DNA of 9,148 nucleotides, taken from NCBI RefSeq assembly GCF_938039215.1, contig NZ_CALHVI010000023.1:1-9148 (forward strand), given 5' to 3'. The DNA is from an uncultured Porphyromonas sp. Its GTDB lineage: Bacteria; Bacteroidota; Bacteroidia; Bacteroidales; Porphyromonadaceae. Under the pieces are notes generated by a model that did not search any database, was not told where the DNA came from, and was given only the letters and a program-made list of their open reading frames with translations. The position numbers and the translations under genes are program-made. This document shows positions 1 through 6,228 of the stretch, one piece after another (the stretch's first letter is position 1; every line of letters begins with the position of its first letter).

Positions 1-1
1 T

Positions 2-292
2 GCAGAGAAGCATCTGAGCCATGAAGCTGGGCTACGCTATGGCCTAGATGCAGGTGTTTATATGAGCTTGATGAATAATCAGCTACAAATCAATCTAGGA
101 ACGCTCAATCTTATTCATAATAGAGCGGTAATGCGCATCAAAACAGATTTTACAGAGCTCGAGCGTACGGATTTATCTCCTCGTAGACGCCTCAAATTAA
201 GCGTGACATGGCAGTTCTCCAGCGGAGATAAGATCAAGCGTAGTAGCTCGCGTACAGTTAATTCGCCCACACGAGAGACCCCTACACTGTAA
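2..292 (+). CDS. Outer-membrane beta-barrel protein, C-terminal end (partial, runs off left edge)
   Basis: The frame is open from the first full codon at position 2 to TAA at 290-292, giving 96 residues of a larger protein. Alternating polar/hydrophobic stretches (LDAGVYMSLM, QLQINLGTLNLI) are typical of barrel strands. The last strand, RRLKLSVTWQFSSGDKIKRSSSR, matches the end of Bacteroidota TonB-receptor-like 'outer membrane beta-barrel family' proteins, which finish in R-x-L-x-L-S-x-x-[YW]-x-F followed by a short basic, serine-rich tail. If so, the protein sits in the outer membrane and is probably a transporter-type barrel; the substrate cannot be told. The internal ATG at 62 is not the real start because the frame continues upstream with protein-like sequence. 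The gene ends about 70 bases before recognisable toxin sequence. It may be chromosomal or belong to another mobile segment. Confidence 0.65.
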   Translation, partial: AEKHLSHEAGLRYGLDAGVYMSLMNNQLQINLGTLNLIHNRAVMRIKTDFTELERTDLSPRRRLKLSVTWQFSSGDKIKRSSSRTVNSPTRETPTL

Positions 293-323
293 GGCTTGAT
301 ATACTGATGAGATTTGTCTTTAA

Positions 324-758
324 ACAATACGATTTTATAATCAGGTATCTTCTTCCTCACAGCCTTTAGAGACCGTTGCTCATGTATATGACATCGTAGC
401 CGATGAGGGAAGAGGCAAGATACGCTATGAGCAGAAGAACTGGTCTGGCTGGCAGAGCTGGTCTAGCACGTCTTTCCAACGTCAGTTCCTAAAGGATCTC
501 GCGGCAATGGCTGAAGGCAAAAGAATCAAGTGGGTCTTCAGTGGCCACAAGATGAACCGAGAGGAGCTCAAGAGGAAAATCCTCGACGCGCTACGGGAGC
601 AGTCATTTATGATAGAGATCACAACTTTAATAGAGCAACCTACCGTTAGGCAGACTCTGAGTGATGCGTTGGGTACAGATATCCTTAAGGCTACAGATTT
701 ATATATAGCTCTCAAAGAGGATAAGGTCTTTAATTTAATCTTTGATATTACCGAATGA
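324..758 (+). pseudogene. Orphan polymorphic-toxin C-terminal domain, REase-like fold, without a start codon
   Basis: The frame is open from 324 (after TAA at 321-323) to TGA at 756-758. It has no ATG, GTG or TTG before 507, so the conserved part cannot be started normally. The part that looks like a domain begins near 363. VYDIVADEG-x-GKIRYEQKNW gives an aspartate, then E-x-K about ten residues later, the spacing of PD-(D/E)xK nucleases. It is followed by FQRQFLKDLAAM, then IKWVFSG, then a helix MNREELKRKILDALRE. This order (QF-x-x-DL, then a WVF strand, then an EEL-x-x-x-[IV]-x-x-ALRE helix) is what I recall from C-terminal toxin domains of Rhs/secreted polymorphic toxins. The N-terminal delivery part is absent. 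Starting at ATG 507 would lose the E-x-K residues, so the fragment is probably silent. It overlaps the next gene by ATGA, a usual toxin-immunity layout. Family assignment is by motif only. Confidence 0.5.
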
Positions 759-1465
759 TGTATCAGTTGATTCAGCGAATCCCCGCCGTATGGATGTCTA
801 TCTATGGGGACTCCGTTTTCATTACGACGACCAACAAGAAGCGTACTTACAGTACCCTCCGATACTCTTTGGATGGTGTCTGCCAAGAGAGGCTCCAGTT
901 CCTGTATAGTCCCTATGCAAGAATCCCCGAACTACGAAGTGGCCTCTGGTTCGTCTATTACTCGTCAGAGTCTCCGCTCTCTGATCAGCTAAATGTATTT
1001 TCTCTGGATGGGGAATTAAAGCAGTCTTTAGTGGATGCCATGGGATATTTTGATATGCTCCCGACAGAGGAGGCGGACTGGGTCTACTTCGTGAATAAGC
1101 GCATAGTCAAGTACAATCTCTCCACTCATGAGTATCATGACTTAGGAGTCGTCCCTCTTGGGAGGCCCTCCTTCCATAAGGGGAGCCACTGTGGTCTCCA
1201 CTTCTTCACTTGCGAGGGGAAGAGTCAGCTGGTAGCTATGCGAGATAAGGACGGTCAAGGCTTGGAAGAGGTCTATCGTCTGGACTTTGCTGAGAGCGGT
1301 CGTGGCTATTCCCTTTGGCGCAATGGAGTCGTCCCTGGGGAGATTGACTTCATCAACTTCTACGGCTCTGATCTGTGGGTGACGACCCAAGAGCACCTAC
1401 ATCGCATAGATGTAGCTACGGGAAATGTGCTCGAGAGACAATATGCAGCCGCTTCTCTCGGATAG
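755..1465 (+). CDS. Probable immunity protein of the toxin fragment, beta-propeller-like
   Basis: 236 residues, starting at ATG 755 (ATGA overlap with the toxin stop) or ATG 758. There is no signal peptide or membrane helix, so it is probably cytoplasmic. Short repeated units of the form aromatic/branched residue - x - [LI] - [DS] - x-x-[GE] recur at residues ~37-41 (YSLDG), ~81-86 (VFSLDG), ~119-126 (KYNLSTHE), ~163-167 (VYRLD) and ~217-222 (RIDVATG). Each ends a strand-rich segment with tryptophan or a WVYF/LWFVYY/LWVTT strand, as in beta-propeller blades. No catalytic motif is visible. Immunity function is inferred only from the tight overlap with the toxin fragment. The last ~9 residues (QYAAASLG and just before) are read out of frame through the start of the traO fragment, so the natural C-terminus may be lost or replaced. 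Confidence 0.55.
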   Translation: MMYQLIQRIPAVWMSIYGDSVFITTTNKKRTYSTLRYSLDGVCQERLQFLYSPYARIPELRSGLWFVYYSSESPLSDQLNVFSLDGELKQSLVDAMGYFDMLPTEEADWVYFVNKRIVKYNLSTHEYHDLGVVPLGRPSFHKGSHCGLHFFTCEGKSQLVAMRDKDGQGLEEVYRLDFAESGRGYSLWRNGVVPGEIDFINFYGSDLWVTTQEHLHRIDVATGNVLERQYAAASLG

Positions 1466-1730
1466 GGGTAAGAACATCTTTACCTACCTAGGGCTCTCTG
1501 CCCTCGGGGGCTACGAAGAACTCAATGAAGAGAAGTCCTTGCTACCCGATGGAGCAACGCTTCTTGACCGCTCACGCCTCGTCTATGGTGGGGCGCTGCA
1601 TAGCTCCGTTGAGTGCTTCCTCTCCGATAGGCTACTGCTTGTCCTCAAGGCTCAGGGGCGGGTGCTCCTCGGCTCTGATCTACACCGCTTTCGTCCCGCC
1701 CTTGCCTTGGGACTGCACTTGAACCTATAG
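1437..1730 (+). pseudogene. traO: traO, 3' fragment: conjugative transposon TraO C-terminal part
   Basis: Reads SDRGKNIFTYLG, then SALGGYEELN, a GATLLDRSRLVYGGALHSS segment, FLSDRLLLVLKAQGRVLLGSD, and a final strand ending ALGLHLNL, stop TAG at 1728-1730. This matches, block by block, the last ~95 residues of Bacteroidota TraO (roughly 190 residues in full): S-D-x-x-K, SALAGYE, DGSxL, YGG, a YLSDR-x-x-LLL-x-x-x-x-x-VLWG strand pair and a terminal beta strand. TraO belongs to the outer envelope part of the CTn mating apparatus. The N-terminal half with the signal peptide is missing; instead the probable immunity gene runs into it in a different frame, with the recombination point near 1437-1445. 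A nearby ATG at 1425 or 1443 would give only a piece without signal peptide, so it is probably non-functional. TraQ follows 14 bases downstream. Confidence 0.82.
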
Positions 1731-1744
1731 AACGAAGACGAAGA

Positions 1745-2233
1745 ATGAAAAGGAAATTTGTGAATGTGCTCTGGGCTATGGGGCTACTTGCCGTAGTGAG
1801 CCTTTGCCTCCCTGCTTGTGACCGCGAGCTGGAGGTACAGCAGGCTTATGACTTCACGCTAGAGACGATGCCCATCCAAAAAGACATCCGTAGGGGCGAA
1901 ACGGCTGAGATACGATGCTCCCTCAAGCGAGCTGGCCGCTATGCTGGAGCCCGCTATACTCTTCGCTACTTCCAAAGCGAAGGTAAGGGGATGCTGAGGT
2001 TGGATAAAGGAGCAGCACTCAAGTCTAATGACCGCTATCCCCTAGTGCGAGAGGAGTTTCGCCTGTACTATACCTCGCAGTCAGCAGACCGACAGACGAT
2101 TGACGTGTACATAGAGGACAACTTCGGCAAGGTGCAACAATTGAATTTTTTATTCAGAAGTGAGACTAAGGGCCGAATGAACAATGAGAGTATGGATAAG
2201 TGCTATGGGGAAAGTAAGATAGCGAGGGTATAG
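1745..2233 (+). CDS. traQ: TraQ, conjugative transposon lipoprotein (DUF3872 family)
   Basis: 162 residues. It begins with a basic n-region (MKRKF), a hydrophobic stretch and a lipobox LPAC with the lipidated cysteine at residue 25, so it should be a lipoprotein. The mature part has the TraQ/DUF3872 hallmarks: QQAYDFTLETMPIQ, then RRGETAEIRC-x-LKRAG-x-x-x-GA-x-YTLRYFQ-x-EG-x-G, then the segment from DRYPL to FRLYYTS and a final VYIEDNFG-x-x-x-x-LNFLF. TraQ acts in CTn conjugative transfer, probably in the cell envelope; its exact role is not established. It starts 14 bases after the traO fragment, the usual neighbour; traP, which lies between them in CTnDOT, is absent here. After LNFLF (residue ~137), where relatives normally stop within a few residues, about 25 polar residues follow. 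These suggest a changed 3' end. It converges on the next gene with only 6 bases between stops. Confidence 0.85.
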   Translation: MKRKFVNVLWAMGLLAVVSLCLPACDRELEVQQAYDFTLETMPIQKDIRRGETAEIRCSLKRAGRYAGARYTLRYFQSEGKGMLRLDKGAALKSNDRYPLVREEFRLYYTSQSADRQTIDVYIEDNFGKVQQLNFLFRSETKGRMNNESMDKCYGESKIARV

Positions 2234-2239
2234 AGATTC

Positions 2240-2908
2240 TTATTTTGATACCATACGTGTCAAGTTTTCGAAGATTTTAGAGAATGTATTAAACATCATC
2301 TTAATAACATCTTTTTGGGGGTACTTATTTATACCCCAATAACTAGCTATGGCATAATCCTCTGGTTTCGGGGATGTGGTCTTTCTGTGAGCAACTGTTG
2401 TAGAACGTAATTTTTGAAGCATCCTCAATGGCTCTTCAATCTCAGGGAAGTCTATTTTTTTGCTTATTAGGAAAGTAACAAACTTGGATATCCCTGTTGT
2501 AAGAGACTCTTTACCCTGCTTCTTTGAGCTTATTTTATTAATCTTGCAGAAATGCTCTTTTACTACAGGAGAATGCTCGTCTATGCCCTTTAGTAATTCT
2601 TTTTCATTGAGTGAATCTATTACGATTTTAGTGATTGATCCAACCAGTGCATCAAATTCCCCATTACTATGGGTATACATCATATGTAGTTGTTCATAAA
2701 GATATTGATCTTCGGGTGCTAATGGACGAAATAATTGCCAGCCAAAATGAGATGACCACTGTTTGTTTAAATACTCATAGTTTTTCTTGAATATTAAATC
2801 GGGGGCATTCTGTGGATTGCATGCCTTTCCTTCTATCCATCGTTTTTGAGATGTAGAGCTGATTTTTATGTCATCAGGAGGTATGATATTATACTTTCTC
2901 CAGTGCAA
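2240..2908 (-). CDS. Cargo protein of unknown function, C-terminal piece with HEPN-like R-x5-H motif
   Basis: This frame encodes the rest of the split protein. A TTG at 2908 would be the only start, but sequence upstream in this frame reads GLPYKEQ and joins the first piece, so it is not an independent gene. Restored, the protein would be about 555 residues. Features are QLHWRKYNIIPP, FKKNYEYLNKQW followed by HFGWQLFRPL, and a long helical C-terminal region: KIVIDSLNEKELLKG, SKFVTFLISKK, and KLRSTTVAHRK at residues ~167-176 of this piece. R168-x5-H174 fits the R-x4-6-H signature of HEPN ribonucleases, and the upstream IDSLNEK helix fits a helical bundle. HEPN identity is an inference from this short motif. 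The ORF ends 6 bases from the convergent traQ stop, in the position where CTns carry accessory or defence genes. Confidence 0.55.
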   Translation of the reverse strand: MHWRKYNIIPPDDIKISSTSQKRWIEGKACNPQNAPDLIFKKNYEYLNKQWSSHFGWQLFRPLAPEDQYLYEQLHMMYTHSNGEFDALVGSITKIVIDSLNEKELLKGIDEHSPVVKEHFCKINKISSKKQGKESLTTGISKFVTFLISKKIDFPEIEEPLRMLQKLRSTTVAHRKTTSPKPEDYAIASYWGINKYPQKDVIKMMFNTFSKIFENLTRMVSK

Positions 2909-3906
2909 TTGTTCCTTATAAGGGAGCCCCCCAAGTCTTTAAGAAGCATTATCACATATTCGTCATTACGATCGCTATCTAAATGAGCAAACCATCCCGG
3001 CCCAGAAATGGCTCCATCTTGCACTTCGAAGCGACCGCTGTCTTGATAATACTTCTTTAGAACCTCATTTTTGAAAACAACAGGAGTCATTTGCCATATA
3101 GATTGGCCCTCCCAATTCCCTAGGACAGGTAATTGGCTTACATCGCAAGTCGAGAGTTTTACACTGCCATCTGGGTTTTTCCCTACGATGAATGTTTCTT
3201 TCCTGTTGTCTTGTTTATCCCATAGTCGCTTAATATTGGTACTATTATGTTTAATGAAATATTTTCCTCGAATCCATTCACAAGCCTTTTGGTCGTCGCG
3301 ATCAAGTCTGCTATATGAAAATATAAGGTTTTGATGTTTAATTAGTTGTATGTTTTCTGTGCTTAGGTGCATTTCGTCTAGGGACCGTTGGTAGTGTTTG
3401 ATAAAATCAAACTGTATTATGATGTTTTGCTTCTTTACAGCTGAGAACTCTAAAATATACTCCTGTAATACTTTAATTTTATCTTGCTCAGTTTTTGCTA
3501 CTATTGTTTCATCTCCATTGCTATCGATTGCAATGTATTCCCAAGAACCATCAAGTCTGAGTAGTTTCCGCAAATCATAAAAACGAATAAACTCATCGGA
3601 AAGGTGTATGGTGTGGTGATAGTAACCTGTCTCAAATTGGGTGTAAACGAGAAGGGCTGCATCATCGTTAGGCAGGTTATAGTATCCATCTACGTCTATA
3701 CCTCCTGTATCATACTTGAAGGTCGGGTGAGCCTGATCAGCGTTAAAGACCCAAGAGGTATTGGTTTGTTCCTTCGAGTATAGCGAATCGTTAGCTAGTA
3801 TAGCAAATATATCTCTAGCATATAATGTGATCCAGCCATCTTTTATAAAGGCCTCGGTTATCTCCTTTAGAAGCTCTTTTATGGAGAGATTAATGGGATT
3901 TGGCAT
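2866..3906 (-). CDS. Cargo protein of unknown function, N-terminal piece (split gene)
   Basis: 346 residues from ATG 3906, of which about 327 are in the true frame; the rest (starting SLIRNNCTGE) follows a frame change and looks random. Recognisable stretches are an N-terminal helix with DGWITLYARDIFAIL, a TGGIDVDGYYNLP segment, a FIRFYDLRKL helix followed by YIAIDSNGDE-x-IV, and EYILEFSAVKKQNIIIQFD. Near the end come a TPVVFKNEVLKKYYQD segment, RFEVQDG, and GWFAHLDSDRNDEYVIMLLKDLGG. I recall this arrangement from uncharacterised bacterial proteins that continue LPYKEQLHW, but know no assigned function. No transmembrane helix, P-loop or obvious nuclease motif is visible in this half. Composition is clearly more AT-rich than the genes on both sides, indicating recent acquisition as cargo. 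The remaining part of the protein is the next piece (2240-2908) in another frame. Confidence 0.6.
   Translation of the reverse strand: MPNPINLSIKELLKEITEAFIKDGWITLYARDIFAILANDSLYSKEQTNTSWVFNADQAHPTFKYDTGGIDVDGYYNLPNDDAALLVYTQFETGYYHHTIHLSDEFIRFYDLRKLLRLDGSWEYIAIDSNGDETIVAKTEQDKIKVLQEYILEFSAVKKQNIIIQFDFIKHYQRSLDEMHLSTENIQLIKHQNLIFSYSRLDRDDQKACEWIRGKYFIKHNSTNIKRLWDKQDNRKETFIVGKNPDGSVKLSTCDVSQLPVLGNWEGQSIWQMTPVVFKNEVLKKYYQDSGRFEVQDGAISGPGWFAHLDSDRNDEYVIMLLKDLGGSLIRNNCTGESIISYLLMT
2926..2933 (-). other. G6 homopolymer at the frame break (slippery heptamer G GGG GGC)
   Basis: On the - strand the coding frame reads TTG GGG GGC TCC, with six G at 2927-2932. One extra G, or one -1 slip of the ribosome, gives TTG GGG GGG CTC CCT TAT AAG, which reads L-G-G-L-P-Y-K and joins smoothly to EQLHWRK in the downstream piece. 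The seven bases G GGG GGC lie in the phase needed for a -1 slip. Only a 10-base palindrome, CCTTATAAGG, lies just downstream; no strong stimulating hairpin is seen. Confidence 0.75.
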
Positions 3907-4100
3907 ACGTGATTAGTATTTGTTTTCTTATCGGTGTGCAAAATCATGCGTAAATATATGAAATACTCGTGACTTCTTTGCTTGAAATTATTACCTGAGA
4001 CTTTTCCTGCGTTCTTTTTAGCTGCCTACTCCTTTCGAACTAGGGGAAGTAGCTTTAAAGTGGGCTATTACTTCGAGACAGCCACTCTCGGGTCTAGTAT
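3907..4100. other. Gene-free spacer between the cargo gene and the pcfJ operon
   Basis: These 194 bases carry no convincing ORF. They must hold the promoter of the leftward cargo gene starting at 3906; reading the - strand, the best -7 candidate is TATATTTA near 3950, which misses only the last base of TAnnTTTG, and no good -33 box is seen. They also follow the end of the leftward pcfJ operon: an imperfect inverted repeat GAAGTA (4046-4051) / TACTTC (4069-4074) could be a weak terminator but has no U tract. Confidence 0.4.
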
Positions 4101-5366
4101 TTAGGCTACACGACTTTGTATCTGCTTCATGTTCTGATGCACGAGCTCGATGATGCGCTCGTGGTACTCGGTGTTTTGATTCATCAAGCCTCGGCACTGA
4201 AGAATTTCCATCGTCTCCAAGGATACCTCGATGGTCTCTATCCGCTTGCCGTCAATACTTGCCGATAGGATGAGGCTCTTCTCCTTGAGGTGATACTCAT
4301 TAGTGAATACGCAATGGTGTAGAGCTTGCCCTTCCTCTATATACTCCTGCACGCTCTCCAACACTCGGATTTGGATGGTGCCATCAGTGAAGGCAATCCC
4401 AAAGAACGGGGCTTTGAGTTTTTGAAATCGTGCTTCATCCTCCAGCGCCTTCTGTCGTTTGTGCTCTTCTTGTTCTCGCTCTTGTCGAGCCCGCAACTTT
4501 CGGAGAATCTCGTTGTGGGCTTGCTGTAAGTCTTTGGGGCAAACATAGTGGGCATTGTGTATGTCTCGCTCAAGCCTTATAAGCATATCAATGTAGTCGC
4601 ACCAAAGGGCAATGTCTCTAATGTCATAACTCCTGCGGAGTGTGATTTTGTAGGCTGGCCAATACTTATCTATCGTTCTTGCTCGGCTGAGGAAGTAGCG
4701 TAGATGCTCGGTGCGTCCTGCCTTTATCAGAGTCTCGGCTCTGCTGTCTGTGAGGAGGGCTGGGATAAGGCTCGTGGGGGCAATGCCATAGCACTTACCC
4801 TCGAAGCCATTTCTCTTTAGGGTATCGCTTAGCTTAACCTTAGGGCATAAGGGACAACGAGCAACGAAGTGGTAGGCTTCGTTGTCACGACGAATAGCCA
4901 TAGGCGAATAGTAGGCAAAGCTATCTATATAATGTCCCATCGTTCGCTGTACGGCGACAATAGACTGCCTGCCACGCTCATCCCACCAATACTGACCAAT
5001 CTCCATGGCGGAGGAGCTGGCTTGGTAGCCTTTCTCCATACCCGCAATAAGCAAGTACATACGCAAGACTTGATGCCCTCCCGAAGTAGTCAGTACTATG
5101 AAATACTGCCGTTGCTTTAACTTCCTCGCCCTTGTCGTTATGACCTCTAAGTCTGCCCCACACTGGGGGCAGGTGCAATGCTCGCTTGGTATATCCATCT
5201 GCCACGAATGCCCACAATCCATACAAGTGGTCTTGCCCTTGGGTAGGCGATAGGCATAGTGGTCAATGCACTCACGGAATGCCCACTGCCTCTGTGCCTT
5301 CGTTATGGGGCGGAGGTACTTGCTTTGAGTGAGGACTGCTTGCTCAAACTTGTTTCTCGGTTTCAT
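4101..5366 (-). CDS. pcfJ: PcfJ-like protein
   Basis: 421 residues, ATG at 5366, about the usual length for the family. An N-terminal zinc-ribbon-like region has cysteines C48-x2-C51 and C66-x2-C69 (with C64 close by), and a second CPLC pair lies at 171-174. The middle is helical and basic, with a charged coiled-coil-like stretch at ~285-315. The C-terminal part carries the PcfJ signature: IQIRVLESVQEYIEEGQALHHCV (HHC at 350-352), a NEYHLKEKSLILSASIDGKR segment, then RIETIEVSLETMEILQCRGL. PcfJ is named after a transfer-region gene of the enterococcal plasmid pCF10; its biochemical role is unknown, and relatives are common in Bacteroidota CTns and phages. It is the last gene of a leftward operon, 2 bases after pcfK, so the two are surely co-transcribed. 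Confidence 0.85.
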   Translation of the reverse strand: MKPRNKFEQAVLTQSKYLRPITKAQRQWAFRECIDHYAYRLPKGKTTCMDCGHSWQMDIPSEHCTCPQCGADLEVITTRARKLKQRQYFIVLTTSGGHQVLRMYLLIAGMEKGYQASSSAMEIGQYWWDERGRQSIVAVQRTMGHYIDSFAYYSPMAIRRDNEAYHFVARCPLCPKVKLSDTLKRNGFEGKCYGIAPTSLIPALLTDSRAETLIKAGRTEHLRYFLSRARTIDKYWPAYKITLRRSYDIRDIALWCDYIDMLIRLERDIHNAHYVCPKDLQQAHNEILRKLRARQEREQEEHKRQKALEDEARFQKLKAPFFGIAFTDGTIQIRVLESVQEYIEEGQALHHCVFTNEYHLKEKSLILSASIDGKRIETIEVSLETMEILQCRGLMNQNTEYHERIIELVHQNMKQIQSRVA

Positions 5367-5368
5367 AG

Positions 5369-5791
5369 CTATATATCAAATAGAGAAGGTTCGGGTACTT
5401 GCTCACTCTCGGTGCTTGTCTTGGATTTTAATCGCTTCGGCTCTTGCAACCTGCGTAGCTCCTGGGCTTGATACTGCTGTATCGCCTGCTTGCGGGCTTC
5501 GGCTTTCTCTTCCTCGGTAAGGACTATGGTATGATTGACGACCACATGGCAGGCGACAGGGCTACCCGCATCTAAATCGTCTTCATCGTAGTAGTGTACC
5601 GCCATAGAGTAGATTTCATCGTCCTCAAAGCCGTTGCAAGCACTCTGTTGCACCTGCTTTAGGATGTAGGTGACGCAGTCCTCGATGTTCTTGTGTGGCT
5701 TCTTGAGCTTAGGGGCGAATAGCGGGTCTGTAGCTGCTCGTAGGTTGAGGTACTCAGATATGGTACGGGTGAATTGTTCTGTTCCGCTCAT
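5369..5791 (-). CDS. pcfK: PcfK-like protein
   Basis: 140 residues from ATG 5791. The N-terminal two thirds match the PcfK-like pattern: TRTISEYLNLRAATDPLFA, NIEDCVTYILKQVQQSACNGFEDDEIYSMAVHYYDED and the acidic VACHVVVNHTIVLTEEEK segment. The remainder is a charged helix (EARKQAIQQYQAQELRRLQEP) and a flexible tail ending PSLFDI. No catalytic residues, signal peptide or membrane segment are seen, so it is a cytosolic protein of unknown activity that travels with PcfJ in conjugative elements. It starts 5 bases after the upstream gene's stop and ends 2 bases before pcfJ, in the middle of a three-gene operon. The pair is good evidence that 4101-6228 belongs to the conjugative transposon. Confidence 0.85.
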   Translation of the reverse strand: MSGTEQFTRTISEYLNLRAATDPLFAPKLKKPHKNIEDCVTYILKQVQQSACNGFEDDEIYSMAVHYYDEDDLDAGSPVACHVVVNHTIVLTEEEKAEARKQAIQQYQAQELRRLQEPKRLKSKTSTESEQVPEPSLFDI

Positions 5792-5796
5792 TGTCG

Positions 5797-6228
5797 TTAG
5801 TATTTAGGGATTTCTACAATCTGGTTGATGCGTCCATAAAGGTGCTTACGTAGGCTGGTGCGGTCAGGGGCATAGTATTCAGCCCATTGTCCGTATTGCT
5901 TGACCAAGTACTTTTTCAGCACATCGAAGAAGTCAAAGCGGTAGCCCATTAGGGGAACGGCTGTACGGAAGTAGGTGTTTGAGTTCACCGCTTCACAAAG
6001 CCAATCCTTTTCCTCACGGCTCATTGTCCTGCCACGATTGAGCTTCACACGCAGGAGGTAGGCTTTACAGGCACAGAGGGTTTCCAAGGGCTGCACCTCC
6101 CACTGCACGAACTTAGTCGCCACGGCACGCTCATAGGCTCCATTCCCCGAGTTTATGCGGTAATGAGAGGAGGAGCTATATCCTTTTCTGCTCATCGAAG
6201 ATGTTGTATTTATTTTCTGCTTATCCAT
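5797..6228 (-). CDS. Small conserved CTn protein of unknown function, first gene of the pcfK-pcfJ operon
   Basis: 143 residues from ATG 6228. The frame stays open up to 6408, but the upstream part reads through the palindromic non-coding stretch and is rich in P, G and S, so 6228 is chosen; GTCACT precedes the ATG and no Shine-Dalgarno sequence is seen. After a Ser/Thr-rich N-terminus (~1-30) comes a compact domain with WEVQPLETLCACKAYLL, SREEKDWLCEAVNSNTYFRTAVPLMGYRFDFFDVLKKY and, at the end, LRKHLYGRINQIVEIP. I recall very similar proteins, always 'hypothetical', at this place before PcfK in Bacteroidota CTns. No nuclease, helix-turn-helix or membrane motif is evident. It ends 5 bases before pcfK, so it shares its mRNA. 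The function cannot be inferred beyond a link to the element. Confidence 0.75.
   Translation of the reverse strand: MDKQKINTTSSMSRKGYSSSSHYRINSGNGAYERAVATKFVQWEVQPLETLCACKAYLLRVKLNRGRTMSREEKDWLCEAVNSNTYFRTAVPLMGYRFDFFDVLKKYLVKQYGQWAEYYAPDRTSLRKHLYGRINQIVEIPKY

Noticed and set aside
507..758. ATG 507 as the start of an independent 83-residue gene
   Set aside because: The frame upstream to about 363 reads as convincing toxin-domain sequence including the E-x-K motif, so the ATG is internal to a broken domain.
1525..1722. 65-residue ORF overlapping the traO fragment
   Set aside because: The alternative frame matches TraO block by block, so this frame is a shadow.
2227..2252. GGTAT...ATACC as a shared terminator between traQ and the cargo gene
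   Set aside because: Only five base pairs with a 16-base loop; too weak to claim.
4326..5226. Several ORFs on both strands overlapping pcfJ
   Set aside because: All lie within the well-supported PcfJ reading frame and show no domain or operon logic of their own.
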